Assembly (NCBI GenBank): GCA_036874045.1
Contig: CM072343.1
Coordinates: forward strand, 12,234,001-12,298,000
Length of the DNA stretch: 64,000 nucleotides
Origin: Cymodocea nodosa
Lineage: Eukaryota; Streptophyta; Magnoliopsida; Alismatales; Cymodoceaceae
Direction: 5' to 3'
Under the pieces are notes generated by a model that saw only the letters and a program-made list of their open reading frames with translations, searched no databases and was not told where the DNA came from. How positions within the stretch are numbered: the first letter of the stretch is position 1; the number at the start of each line of letters is the position of its first letter. Made by a program: the position numbers and the translations under genes. Positions 45,109 through 58,479 of the stretch are shown in pieces.

Positions 45109-47361
45109 TATTACCTCCTCTCTTGCGTGTTTGCCCTCCCTTGGCACTAATTGAAGAATTGTCGAATCCCACCACAATTGTTGAATGAGGAAGAGCCATA
45201 GGAGGCTAGGTTTGATGATTAATAATCTTTAGGTCAACCAAGGTATATATATATATATATTATATTATTATATGACTTAGAAATAAATTTTAAAGTTTAA
45301 TCAACTCTACACATGGCTTACGAATAGGTCAACCAAGGTACTAATACCAATGATCAATTTTTACGCAAGAACATCTATCAATTTAAAGCACATATGAAAG
45401 TGATTTAAATTTTCTCTCCCTCCTCCTTTATTGACATAGTTTTTAAATGATTTATTTAGAATAAAAAATGAACTCCCGCTAAACTAATTAATGCAAAAGA
45501 TTTGCAAATGATATTTTCATTATGAACATTAACCAAGAAGTAACAATAACTTCCCACGATAAATAGATCCTCATATTTATTATTTAATAAGCATATTTAA
45601 GTTAAAGCTTGCATGATGCATTTACAGTAATTTTCATTCGTTGCCTAGAAGATGAGAGATAATAAGATGACAAATTTTTTTCCATGGTTTATTAGAGTTT
45701 CACTATATTTTTATGCTTTCCGTTCTTTTGAAACTTAACTGAATACTTCGAATGTACGATTGGCAAAAGCACATTTTTAGAATTTTGTATAATTAATTCT
45801 GTGCATATATTATATGAATTCACTATATTTTTTAACTACTCATAAAATTGATGTGGGTAAGATTAAGGTTGTGAATTTTTTTTTTATTCTACCGTCCATT
45901 TACACGTACGTTCATCCATCAATTTGTGGGTATTTATCCAACTACAGGTAATAACTACCATTCAAAAAAACTACAGGTAATAACTACCATTTACGCTAGA
46001 ATTTCCGTACAGCTAGCGCGAGCGGACGATTGAAGAATGCCAAAGCCGAATCGTTCTCTTGAAGGGCGCCTACCCCTGTATCGTCGAAGACGTGAAATAC
46101 ATCTACTTTTTTTTTGGTAATTGAAATACATCAACTTGTTGGAAAAAAAAATTGAATGCACCCAAAGATACCAAGGTCAATGGCCTGCAGTTATTCTTAA
46201 ATGGGCAAAACCTAATGACGTGCTCAGGTATTGCTCCTCAATCAAGGTTATAATGTTTGGTTCGACGTTTATATTACATATAGTCCAAATTACATGCATT
46301 TTATGAAGTAGACAGCGATCGTTAACATGATTTTGAAATAAAGAAATATTAAAAAATGAAGTTTCCATGAAATTATACTTTAAGTGCTTGTAGAAACAAA
46401 TACTCCTAATCTATACAGCAAGCACATAATTGATAGAAAATCCAGTCATTGAGATTATAAACATTTCCGTCAAAAAGTACATTTCTTTGTAGGTTTTCAT
46501 CGCTTTTCGTAAAATTTATTACAACAAAAATATTTATTTTATATTATAAAATGGAAAATGTAATTATAGACTCTCTATTAATGTGTTTTGTAGGTGATAA
46601 TCAAATAGACGAGAGGAAGTCACTTTAACATTGATTAACGATGAGATTGCAAAGGTCACAAGTCTTCTTCTACTTCTTTAGTGTAGGTGAGGGGAGAGGG
46701 CTTCAAGATTCTTTCATCATCATTGATTGTTGCACGAGCTTCACTCCATGGTTCTTGTCCCCTCGGAGAGTCCTTGCCCCTCGTATGGTCTCTAACCTCT
46801 TGCTTCCTGTTTTACATCACTTCCCATATAGCCTTGGCTCCTTACATGGCCCCAGCTCCTTAACCTTTTATATATAGTCTTTGCTCTTCACATAGGTCTT
46901 GCCTCTGTGACCAAATAACTAGTGCCTTTCCGGCTACTAGTTAATTAAAAAATTTATTAACTTTTTAATAAAAAAATGTAATTAAAAAAATATCATTGTA
47001 AAAGAAAAATTAATTGGTGCAGCGCCAAACTAGTAGCTTTCGAATCATTAAAAAAAAAAAAAAACTAGTAGCTTTCAAACGCTTTATGTATCTTCTGTTC
47101 GGAAAAGGAACCGTACAGGTCATCAACTGGACCCAAGAAGGAATGGCAAGAACCGTAGTTCTATCCAACTGTGAGCCCCCTAATCAAAACCACGAATCTT
47201 GCCTTGTCTTTCTCCTCCTACTGGCTTGTTTGTCAAACACCAGAAGACATCGACAGCCAACAGAAAAACCAGATATCTGGAGAAGCAGAGTTCAAAGCCA
47301 AAAGAGGTCGCCTTTTCGAATCATCTGGTGCTCCTCTCTGCCCTGCTTCCTTTCCACACTT
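45109..47361 (+). other. Host DNA upstream of the phosphofructokinase gene
   Basis: No gene supported. A TA microsatellite lies at 45243-45264; the phrase AGGTCAACCAAGGTA occurs twice (about 45232 and 45326); a 25-30 bp unit with ACTACAGGTAATAACTACCATT is duplicated at 45943-45994. Open frames at 46641-46877 and 47014-47435 overlap in several frames and show no recognisable domain. Higher GC from 46600 onward fits a gene promoter region. Confidence 0.5.
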
Positions 47362-47368
47362 TTATAAG
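47362..47368 (+). promoter_or_regulatory. Candidate TATA box of the phosphofructokinase gene
   Basis: TTATAAG in CACTTTTATAAGCACC, 227 bp before the ATG. Transcription would start near 47395, giving a 5' leader of about 200 nt with CT-rich segments. Only position and sequence support it. Confidence 0.4.
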
Positions 47369-47594
47369 CACCACATTTTCCTCCTTCCACTTCTGGTACA
47401 CCTGCTTTCCGGCTTCACAGTGTAGTTTTTTTTGATGTGTTCGACTTGTACCGACAGTCGAACGGTGGTTGTCGAAGCGGCCGTATTGAGTAGAACAATT
47501 CCCTGAAGTTCACCTGCGTGCCCCGGTGGATTTGGTGAGAATACCCACGCCTCTCAGGAGACGTGATTTGTGACGATCCTGCTCGGAGGCGAAG

Positions 47595-50500
47595 ATGGAA
47601 TCAGATGGAAGATCGTTAGCCAAGATCGTTCAGGGAGAGGGAGGATTTGCTCTCGAGGACGTTCCTCATTTCACCGATTACATCCCCGATCTGACAGTAA
47701 GAACTAAAGGCCTGCCATGTTTGTTGCTTGAACGAGAAAAAAGAGATGCTGTGTTTCTGTTGGTTTACGTTTAGTTTTCATCGGTAGATAGAGTTCAGTT
47801 CAGTCTGGGTAGGGAATTTGTACCTTCCAGTGTTTTAGTGAGAGATTTGAGTTTCAGGTATGCGTGGAGATTTTTATAGAATGAACTGAGATTGGTTTGC
47901 TTATGGTCGATTTCTCATACTACTTTTATTGCTTTGATGAAAAATGGCAAGATTATTTGTCATTAGCGACTCGGTTGTTTATCGGACACTTGTAGCTGTC
48001 GCCGCTGGTTTCATAGTTGAGTCTTTTCCGTAAAAAACAATTGTTTGCTTTTGCGAATATGTGCGTTTGACAGGAAGCTTCTTTCATTATCGGCTCTGAG
48101 GTAGTTCTTTTTTTTGATGTAGCATGGGTTCTCTTTTTCTTCATTGTACATTTTTTTTGCGTGTAATATGAGTGCTCTAGCTTTATAGTGTATTACTTGG
48201 TGTATGTGTGAATTGGAGCTGGGAAATGGACACTTGTTGAGACTTGGGGCAAACGACTAGTTTTTATATCGTTTGCTTGATTTCACGATTCCCATTGGCG
48301 CTTGCTATTGCGTGGACTCCAAGATAGTTTGGTTTTGGAATGAATGCCAACCTCAGTGCTTTTTCCTATTGTTGTGCTATATTGAACTCTTCACATGTTT
48401 TGACAGACTTACCCAAATCCGTTGCAAGATTATCCAGCATGGTCAGCTGTCAAGTAAGTCGATTATATTCTAATCGAAGCTTACACTTTAAGGATTCTCT
48501 AAGCTATAATACATTTGAATTTGTATTTTGCTTTTGGGATTAGTTGTTAACCACTGAGTGATCAATATCTATTACTTCAGGCAGTACTTTGTCAATACCG
48601 ATGACACTGTTGCTCAGAAGGTGAGACCCACTACAGTAACCTAATCTAAGAATCTGGTTTACAATCACGTTCCTTAGTATCACCATTTCTGTTGTATAGA
48701 TTGTTGTTCAGAGAAATAGTCCAAGTGGCACTCACTTCCGACGTGCTGGGCCCAGGCAAAAAGTAAGTGGTTGGACTTGGATGATGCATCAGTTCCAAGA
48801 TATTACTAAATTAAAGATCTTTTTAACAGATAGATTTTAATGTTTTCAGGTTTACCTTGAGTCGGATGAAGTGCTTGCATGTATTGTGACATGTGGTGGC
48901 CTCTGTCCTGGGCTGAACACTGTAATCAGGGAGATAGTGTGTGGATTGTCTGACATGTATGGTGTAGATAGAATACTGGGTATAGTGGTAAACAATTTCA
49001 TCTTTTCTTTGTGTAAACTCTGTCATCCAAATACAGTTATTGAATCATATATATTTTATAAACTGCGATAATTTTTTGAAATGCACCAGCAGATGTCATC
49101 ATGGAAGACGCTGTTGAAGTGCTAAGCCTTGCTTTTATAGACCATACAATTGTAGATAGTAGACAGTTTGAATGAAACCTGGAATCTCTTAGTTATCTGT
49201 TAACAAGTTGAACAACTTGTAAAATTGGTACCATGAATGTGAATACTTATATATCTGGTATATATGTTTCTAATGATCTTATATCCTGCATATATTGTCA
49301 ATGCCTGTTTTACAAATTTATTGTCATGCATGACAATTTTGACATGTGGATTGAGTTAACAGTATTATTACAAAATTTTTTACTTTCCAAATTGCACTAG
49401 CATACATGACACAACATCAAGGAGATGTTTTACTGAACCTCACCTTCATAGACCATTCAATTGCAGACAGTAGTCACATCAAATGAAAAACTATGCTATT
49501 CTACCATTTCGATATATTACCAAAGTCTTGTTGGCAAAAGCAAGACAAATGTTAATGCACCATGAACTCCATGGATCCATTAACTCAGCATGTTGTGATC
49601 TATGTTTTTATTCAGTTACATCCACTCTAATCTAATTTTTCCTCATTCTTATTATACTTTGGTTTTGTGAAGCAATCCAAAACATTTGTTGCCTTGGTTA
49701 ATATTTATTGCTCCTTCATGGATATATGAATATTTGACTTCTTCGTGGCTTCAACTTCACGTAAGAATTATCAAAATGGTCTAACTACATGATAGCATGA
49801 GAACAAATGCAAGTGTTTGTGTCACAAACTTTATTATTATGAATGACAATCTTGTCACAATTGTATTGAATTTCCTTTTTCTCATGAGACACTTAAGACT
49901 AGATATAACTAATAGATCCAAATATGCAGGGAGGTTACAGTGGCTTCTATGCACGCAATACCATAGATTTAACTCGAAAATATGTCGATGACATCCACAA
50001 GCGGGGGGGAACCATCCTTGGCATATCAAGAGATGGCCATGACACTTTGAAGATTGTTGACAGAATTCAAGATCAAGGAATTAACCAGGTGATCACCATA
50101 GCTGATATCCCATATTTATTGGATTATTCTCTCGTCTAGACTTAGCAGGAACATCTTTCTCGGTTTTACTTTTATTGTCTTGAAACTCTGGCTGGTAATT
50201 TCTTCCAGGTCTATATAATTGGAGGAGATGGCACACAGAAAGGTGCATCCACAATTTTTGAGGTAGGTTCAAAAGAAAGATCTACATAATTTTGTATCTA
50301 CATTTTTTTAAATTAAAATTCTGAATGTTTGAAATGGAGAAATAAGTGACTTAAGAATCATAATATGGCATTCAATCATAATTCTGCTTAACTTATCAGT
50401 CCTCTGTCATGCAGGAAATTCGTAGGCGTGGCTTGAAAGTATCAGTGGTTGGAATACCAAAAACTGTTGACAATGACATTGCGGTAGTTTTTGAGAACCA

Positions 50501-50706
50501 GGCCTTATACATTTAAATTGGTTCTAGCAATTATAGGTTTTTTAATTGCTTTCTGTTTGCTTCAAACTTGTATCAGGTCATAGATAAGTCTTTTGGCTTT
50601 GATTCTGCTGTGGAAGAAGCTCAGAGAGCCATTAATGCAGCACATGTTGAAGCTGAGAGTGGTGAAAATGGCATTGGAGTTGTGAAGTTGATGGGACGAT
50701 ATAGTG
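47595..50706 (+). CDS. PFK: Plant ATP-dependent 6-phosphofructokinase, N-terminal nine exons
   Basis: Phosphorylates fructose 6-phosphate to fructose 1,6-bisphosphate in glycolysis; the start [10 protein letters not shown] shows no obvious plastid peptide, so probably cytosolic. Exons: 47595-47696, 48407-48453, 48581-48620, 48700-48762, 48850-48987, 49930-50088, 50209-50262, 50415-50483, 50577-50706. All have GT-AG borders and keep frame, giving 267 complete codons. Motifs: [42 protein letters not shown] (nucleotide site); [21 protein letters not shown], whose Gly after GGD fits an ATP-using rather than PPi-using enzyme; PKTVDNDI with the catalytic Asp; [29 protein letters not shown]. Changes at usually conserved places: GISRDGHDT where plant enzymes mostly have GTSRGGHDT, and IVGGY instead of I(D/E)GGY. 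About 200 C-terminal residues (sugar-binding half) are not found in the remaining 13.3 kb. Either intron 9 is very long or the gene is truncated. Confidence 0.9.
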
Positions 50707-52399
50707 GTAAAGTCTTGTTTAGTTATATAGATAACATTTTCATCAAGTAAATCAGAAGCTTGATGTGGTTGTGTATGATGTCCATGTTTTTGGTTATACA
50801 TTTTATATATTATTCCATCTTGAAGCGTAAGATTTAGCTCTCAGAAATGATGTCTGATTTGTTTTTTAATAAAAATGTTGATGACAAATCAATGATGCAA
50901 TCTCTTACATCAGCTGCAGTCAAACATATGACTTTTAACTTATAACCCACTTTCAATATCATACTATCAAACATTATTAAGATTTTAAATAGTCATAAAC
51001 CTTCCAATTATCTCAATCTATTTTAGCACTATGTTCCAACATTGTTTGTTAGAATCCTGCAATCTTGATCTCTATGAAAACAGTTTTGTTACAATGCTAC
51101 AAAGCCTCTATAAAATGTTTTCTCTACAAAGCCTCTATATAAAATGTTTTCTCTACAAAGCCTCTTTATGTAGAGACATTATATTTTTTTAATAAATCAA
51201 TCACTTCCACCTATTTTTTTATTTGTATATGTTATCAAAGTCTAGGTTTTGAAAATCAAAGGATATAAAAGATCTATTATAGACGGTGAGTTACCAAACA
51301 GAGTATCGAATATTCGAAGAAGATTCAGTGAGTTAAATGGTAAAAGACTGACTAAGTAGAATTTAAATAATAGGTCAAAGAGATGTGATCCTATGTGATA
51401 GACCTGGGCTCCCCCTACTTCTATACATAGAAACTTTCAAGAAAAATTTAAAAGTCTTGGTAAAATCATTGAAAATTGAGGAAAATAAGTATAAAAATTT
51501 TATGAAAAATATAATATTGATGTCTTAAGAAATTTTAATTTATTGTTGAGATTTTAGAATCTACATTCTAATCTAATTATCTCATTTGGCTAAGATGTAA
51601 AGAGTATAAATCTTTATTTTTCACTGAATCTTCTCAATTATTCAACTTATATGAATTCCTCAGGATTATTGATCGTTGAATTGTAATCTTGATTCAGTCA
51701 AACACATCTTTATTCTTCACTAGTTATATATGTATCTAGTGAGACAATCTCAAGTAAATTACCCTAAGTAAATTGTTTCTTTTCATATATATATTTTTCT
51801 TTTACTTTTTCTTCTTTCCTTTTTTCTTTTTTTCTTTTTCAAAATTACTTTTTTACATGATCACAATACCTCATCTAGACTGACTGATTACTCAATAACT
51901 TTAAAAGATTTTTTTTTTTTTTTTGTATATATATATTCAAAGACAACCTTAGGAATAATATTTTGAGTGAACATTGTCTTCTATTACTTTTTCTTGCTCT
52001 TTTTCCTAAAGATGTATAGACATTCTCAATCATATAACTCTTAGACTTCTAAGACTGAAAAATATCACATGAATTAAATTCTTGATCAATTTTAGTTATC
52101 TTTCAGATTCATAGTCTTTAATTCTAAGTTTTATGAGATAACTTTAATAATGGTGCATTCACTTAAGTCTCAGTAGAGTTGAGATTTTATTTTTTTATTT
52201 TAGAGTATTGAAAAGCAAAGGTGCTGAAAAAGAATTGCAAAATCTAAAAGGTATGCAATTTTGTGATTTTTTTTTAATAGTCATAAGACAAGCAGAAATC
52301 AGAATGAAACAAAAACAGGAAGTAAAATAGTAAGTCTTAGTATCATTATATAAATTTATCAATAAGATCAAATATCATCTAAATAGCAAATGCTTAGAT
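50707..52399 (+). other. Start of intron 9 or broken gene flank
   Basis: GTAAAG donor at 50707. No further phosphofructokinase exon recognised. Contains 27-29 bp repeats at 51099-51170, a purine tract in minus orientation (CTCCCCCTACTTC, about 51410) that may be the polypurine tract of the decayed copia element to the right, and T-rich stretches (51780-51940). The 3' LTR of that element cannot be delimited. Confidence 0.5.
51099..51170 (+). repeat. Short tandem repeat, 2.5 copies of 27-29 bp
   Basis: Unit ACAAAGCCTCTATATAAAATG... at 51099-51125, 51126-51154 and partly 51155-51170. Confidence 0.85.
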
Positions 52400-55300
52400 C
52401 TTTTCTAAGTTTGATAAATTGAGATTCATTTAAGGGTTTAGTAAAGATATTGATCAATTGCTCCTTGGTGGGTATGTATTTTAGTTGAATATGACATTTT
52501 CTTATATTATCTCGAAGAAAATGATGTTTGATTTCAATATATTTTACTTTTGAGTGAAGAATTTGATTCTTTGATAGTACTGTTGCTGTTATAGTTGATA
52601 ACTATTTCTTTGAAATTAACTCTAAAGTCTTTTATGGTATAACTCATTCATAAAATTTGTGCACAACATAATGTTATTGCTATGTATTTTACTTTTGTAA
52701 TAGATAATGTAATACAATTCTACGTCTTATTAAACTATAAGACTAAAGATATATTAAAAAGTTGATAGGTTACACTAGTACTTTTTCTATTAGATTTACA
52801 TTCAACATAATCAACATCATTGAATTTTTGAAGTTTGAAACTACTATCCTTAAAATATATTAATCCATAGTTTGGAGTACTTTGAAAATATTTGAAAATT
52901 CTTTTTGTTGTAGTTAGATGTGACTCCTTAGGTTTTGTTTGATATCTAGTATAGATACAAACATTGAACATAATATCTAGCTTATTAGCAATTAAGTACA
53001 ATAAAGATCTAATCATTCTACAATACTTGGTTATTTTTACATCTTTTCCATCTTCATCTTTGTCTAATTTTGCACTTGTATCGATAGATGTATCAAGGGA
53101 TTTACTAATATTCATTCCAAATTTCTTTAGTAATTCTTTTGTGTATTTTTCTTAAGATATAAATATACTATTTTTCATCTGTTTTATTTGTAATCCAAGA
53201 AAGTAATTCAACTCACCCATTATGCTCATCCCAAACTAGTTCTTCATAACTTTTGCAAATTTCTTGCATCATCTTTCTTTTGTAGAGTCAAAAATTATGT
53301 TATCCACATAAATTTGGACTAGCTGTAAATTCTTTTTATTCTTCTTTATGAATAGGGTATTGTCAGCTCGTCTCATAGAAAAATTATTATCTAATAAGAA
53401 ATTCTTGAGTCTCTTATATTAAGCTTTTGGTGCTTGTTTTAATCCATATAAGACTTTCTTTAGTTTGAATACATAATTTGGATAATGTGGATCTTCAAAT
53501 CTAGGTGATTTCTTTACATACACTTTTTCTTTAATTAATCTATTCAAAAATATACTTTTGAAATTCATCTAGTATAACTTAAATTCTATATGTATAACAA
53601 AAACTAATAACATTCTAATTGATTCTAGTTTTACTACAAGTGCAAATGTTTCATCAAAATCTATTCCTTCTTCTTGGTTATACTATTGAATAACCAGTCT
53701 AGCTTTATTTCTCACTTTCAGATTCATCTGATTTATTCTTAAAAATTCATTTTTATCAATTATGGAATGTCCATGTATAAGATCTCATACTTTATTTCTT
53801 CTAAAATGATTTAGTTCTTCTTACATTGCATTAATCCAAAATTCATCATTTACTGTTTTATTTATATTTTTGGATTCAATTTCTGAAATAAATGCATAAC
53901 ACCTAGATAAATTTATTCTTGATCTGGTTTGTACACCCTTGTGAATATCTCCAATGATTAGTTCTTTTAGATGATTTAGGTGAAATCTAGTTTGACTAGT
54001 GAAAAAAGTGTTTTCTTGTGGTTCTTGCATAATCTTTTCCTTACTGTCAGAATCTTGAATTACTTCATCTATTTCAGCAAGAATATCCGATGAAGTTTCA
54101 TCAAATGTAATATGCATTGATTCTTTAATAGTTTTACTAGTCTTGTTGAATACCTTATATGTCTTGCTCCTTTGATAATAGCCAAGAAAAGTTCCTTCAT
54201 TAGACTTGATTTCAAACTTATCTTTGCTATCTTTAGTATTTAAAATATAGCAAGGATAATCAAAACTCTTAAAGTAAGTTATTTTAGATATTCTTCCATT
54301 TTAGATCTCATAGGGGGTTTTTTCCAAAATGTTTCTAATAGAGATTCTATTTAACACATAGTAAATAGTATTTACAGCTTCTATCCAAAAATAATATGCA
54401 ATGTGATATTCATTGAGCATGGTACTGACTATTTCTTGAAGAAATTTGTTATTTCTTTCTACAATTCTATTTTGTGAAGGGGTTCTAAGGAATGAATATC
54501 TATGATCTATTCTAATTTCTTCACAAAGTTTGTCCATCTCTTCATTTTCAAATTCTCCTTCATGATTACTTTTGATTTTTTGAATTCTTAGTTCCTTCTT
54601 ATTTTGGATTTTCTTGCAAAATTTCTTAAATTCATTTAAGATTTTATTTTTGTGAGCAAGTAACATTATTCATGTATATCTAGAGTAATCATCTACTAAT
54701 ATTAGAACATAGCATTTTCCTCTAATGCTTGTATTCCTTGTTGATCTCAATAAATCTATGTGAATTAATTCGAGAATTCTCTTGGTAACCAATGTTTTTC
54801 CAAACTTAAAAGAATTCTTCTTCTATTTTTCTATTTCACGTACTCTATAGGTCTTGTCCTTACTAAACTTGATTCTAGGCAGACATTCTACCAATTTCTT
54901 ACTAGATAATTTATTCAATTATTTCATATTAGTATGACTTAGTCTATTATGCTAAGATCAAACATTATCATTCACAACAAGGAAAGAATTAGAATTAAGC
55001 ACAAGTTTAGAAAGATTTAGAAAACATACATCCCCTTTTCTATAAGCAATAAATTTAATTTTATTTGATTTTTCATCAATTACTAGACATCTATCAAATT
55101 TAAATAAAACAATATAGTCATTATCAATTAATTAAGATGTACTAATCAAGTTGTGTTCTAAACCAGAAACAAGTAAAACATTACTAATAACAATTTTATC
55201 TAAAATGGTAATAGATCTTACTTTAACAATAGTACCTTTTTCATTATTCCTAAATTTGACAGTTCAGTTACTTTCTTTACATCCTAATAGGACAGATCTA

Positions 55301-55640
55301 TCTTCAATCATATGTCTTGAAGCTCTATTGTTTATTTCCTATCTTGAGGCTTTAGTCCTTACTTGCAAGACAAGTCAATATCATTTGCTTTAGTACCTAT
55401 ATCTGTTTGAGTCTAATTCTGTTAGTTGCAGTAGTTCTATAATAATCATCTTTAAGCATCCAAAGTTTTATTTTATATACTTTCTTATTTCTAATATAAA
55501 CACATTTGTTTTTAGAAATGGATTTTAAACAGTCATTATCATATGCGATTCGTTTGCCTATGAATGATTTATTTTTAATAGTGTATGTTGATGTTGAAAC
55601 TATATATCTTATTTTAGTTTTACCTCTAAACATTTTCTAG
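52400..55640 (-). pseudogene. Decayed Ty1/copia pol (Sirevirus-like), element D
   Basis: Minus strand, older than the others. From the right: zinc/protease region (about 55270-55640; RASRHMIEDRSVLLGC with the DSG lost), GAG-pre-integrase (54890-55160), integrase core end (54301-54666; NHEGEFEN in which the second catalytic Asp is Asn, NRIVERNNKFLQEIV retained), linker with VQTRSRINLSRCYAFISEIE (53821-54117), worn RT (53130-53810), RT/RNase H joint (52735-53115; SLLYLIANKLDIMFNVCIYTR, KSTSVTYQL) and RNase H end (52400-52730). Stops and frameshifts throughout. No gag or LTRs identified. Confidence 0.83.
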
Positions 55641-55914
55641 TTGTTAATGATTTTGGTTAGAGTTTTATTTTCTTTTGTAAACTACATTAACTTATATTTA
55701 AGATTTTTATTTCTTGTTGCAGTTTAGATTTTTCATTTCTTAGGTAGGGTTTGTATACTCGAAATCTAACGAAATTAAAATTTTTTTCCATCAGATTTCG
55801 ACTAAGGGGTTTTTGTGCATTTTGGAATTCAAATTCCTTGAGAATTTGAATTCCAAAATAGTGTAAAAGTTGGGAAAATGAATTCCTAACCTAAATGGTG
55901 TAAATTCATTTTCC

Positions 55915-57100
55915 TAGCTTGCTTGACCCTCGTAGCTTCCGATACCTCTCGCTCCCTCCTAACCCTTACCTCTCTCGGTTGCAGCATTTCACTTCTGTCA
56001 TTTGGTTACAAGTGCCTGATGCTCTTCTCCAGTGTCATCAACGCTCCTCTCTAGTGTCGTTAATGCTCCTCTCCACGTCATGCTCACCTACCGTCTGCTT
56101 ATAGCTTTCACTTGTTCGATTGCAAGTGCTTGATGCTCCTTGACACAACCCTATTCTTGTGGATTCCAGTCAAGCTCCTAGTTGTGGTGTTCGATGTCTT
56201 GCTTGCTTGTCAATGCTCCTCCAGTCTCAAGCCCTCCCCAATCGAGGCTCCTCCAATGTCACCCTTTCTAGTCAACGCCTTCTAATTAAACCCTCTAGTC
56301 AACGATTTTCAATCAAGTCCTGCTATTCCACCTTCAATCGAGCTCCTCTAGTCGAGCCCTCTCGAGTAGATGCCATCTGAAGGTAAAATTGAGCTCCTCT
56401 AGTAGATGGTTATTCAGTATTTAAATAGTTGTTTTAAGTTCATGTGTAGGTTTGTTTGAGATTCTCTTTCTCCTCATTTTACAGTGTCGTCTCCTTGATA
56501 GGATTCATAAATACTAGTTTGATTGTTTTCATATACGATAGGATTGATAAATATTATAGTTTGATTGATGAAAATAGCTCAATCTATTGGATGCCTGTGT
56601 TTCTTCATTAGATTGAAATCTTTGCAAGACATACAGAAGAATGAACCTATGAATAAGTTGAAATATGAAAATTGTAAACTGTAGTTGTTGGTAGACATTA
56701 CTCTTTTGTTGTCGATAATTAGCGAGACTCCTTACAAATTTAGTTTTATAAGTCTATCTTAATTAACCATCATGGGGTTGCAACTAGGGATCTCCATGAA
56801 TGGTCATTAAATAGTAGCATGAAACATGTTACAACATGATATAGCACAACATGATTACATTGACAATAGTTTTTCTAGAATTTTGACATGATCTTGTTGT
56901 ATGCTTACTAAGTTTACTTGAATATATTGTTGTAGTTAAACCATGATCTTACTTTATGTTTTTTGAAATATTGTTTGCCACTATATGTATAAGACATGGT
57001 TTACATATTACAAAGTGTATTTTATATTATGTTGGAAATATTACAAAGTGCATTTTATGTTATGATGCATTTTTTATTATGTTGATATATGCATTCCTAG
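55915..57100 (+). other. Non-coding 5' part of the Harbinger element
   Basis: GC-richer CT-rich stretch at 55915-56395 with imperfect repeats of GCTCCTCTAGT(C/G) and 'GTGTCATCAACGCTCCTCTC' phrases. Short open frames here (55919-56104, 56159-56380) are repetitive and have no recognisable domain. 56400-57100 is AT-rich and empty. Confidence 0.45.
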
Positions 57101-57102
57101 GA

Positions 57103-58242
57103 AATGGAAAACAAAAAAGGTAGTGGAAAATCTTACTTTAATTGAAGTGTACAAGTGGATGAGATAATATTAAATAAGGTGTGTGATACTATTAAAGAGG
57201 AAAATGTAAAAACTCCTGATGAAAAGATATAGGTTGATACTTGGCTAAAAGTAATCAACAATTACAATAAAAAAATAGAAGGTAACATTTAAAAGAAAAA
57301 TATTGACAATTGAATGAAAGCATGATGACAAATATACAAGATTTATATCAAAATTGGTGCATAAAGTAGTTAAGGATGAAATTACATTTATGAACATACT
57401 GATATCCTAAAAGAAGTTTGAGATAATTTTGTTATAGTTAGTTTAATTCCATTCAATGTAAATTTAACATCTGATTAACTTATAATTTGTACTAATATAT
57501 AATTTTATAATAGATTCATCTAGAGTGTGTACAATACAAGGGTAAGACATATCCTATATATGATTAGTTTTAGATGATATTTGAAGGAAATATTGCAATA
57601 AGCTTGACAAAAATGAGTACAACAAATCTGAGAATAGCTGTGAATTTGAATGAAGATACAAATAACTTTGATAATATGCCTTTTACATAAAATACTATGG
57701 AATTTGATGTTAAAACTCAAGAACCTTCTTTTATTCAATATCCTTTAGCTCAAGCTCCTTCTCCTAGTTTGAATGATGTAGACTCATGTAGGAAAAGAAA
57801 ATGTCCATGTCCATATACTAAATCACAACTTATGGCAAATACAATGAAGGATGTGGATGTATCACTTATGAATTACTTTAGTGAAGATGAAGAAGAAAAG
57901 ACGAGGAAAATGACAAACAAAGAGTGTGTGACACAATAGGTGGAGAAGATGATATCAGTCTAAAAGGAGATCATTTTTACAGAATATATGCAACAAGAGA
58001 AGATGACTTTCATAGAATGTATGGAAGAGAGGAAGATAGTTGTTATACAACGTAAACAACAAGAGAAGATGACTATTGAAGAAAGAAAATTAGCCTATAT
58101 GGAGAGAAAAATGAAATTCTTAGAGAAAAAAGAGTGTGAAGAAGATAATGTTATCACTATGTTACTCACACTTTTAGAGCTTACAGAAGAAGAGAAATAT
58201 AAGACAATGCTATTACCAGAGATAAAATCAAAGAAGAACTAA
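57103..58242 (+). pseudogene. Harbinger ORF1, Myb/SANT-like DNA-binding protein
   Basis: Partner protein that brings Harbinger transposase to the element ends. An opening at 57103 (MENKKGSGKSYF) is followed by a worn trihelix-like region (VDEIILNKVCDTIKEEN, VDTWLKVINNYN), then EFDVKTQEPSFIQ...SCRKRKCPCP, a basic NLS-like patch (57697-57939), and a Glu/Lys-rich coiled-coil tail (57988-58242). TGA and TAG stops near 57140, 57231 and 57940 break it. Confidence 0.6.
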
Positions 58243-58479
58243 TTTAGGCATCTATCACCAAACATAAAAACTTTATGGTTGAAGTTTAATTTGAAATAAC
58301 GTACTATTGTCATATGAACTTCAACTTTTATGATAGACGTGTTTGAATTTTATTTTATCTATGTTATTTTTAAATGTTACGAATAAATGTTGTAAACGCT
58401 TTTTAATGTATGTGCATTCTTTTTTTTGATTTCATGATTGCTTTTGTTGTTTTATTTATCAAGTAGTAATTATTATAAT

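Noticed and set aside
46641..47435. Several overlapping open frames before the phosphofructokinase gene
   Set aside because: They overlap in two or three frames, are short, lack domains, and the last ones run through the likely promoter and 5' leader.
49095..49490. Duplicated phrase (TAGACCATNCAATTG...) in phosphofructokinase intron 5
   Set aside because: Two weakly similar stretches about 310 bp apart; too diverged to call a repeat with certainty.
48823..50029. Open frames on both strands over phosphofructokinase exons
   Set aside because: Plus-strand ones extend exons into introns; minus-strand ones are antisense. Splice sites and protein similarity give the exon model instead.
55919..56380. 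Possible host exons (Ser/Leu-rich frames)
   Set aside because: CT-rich internally repetitive sequence inside the Harbinger element; no domain or splice structure.
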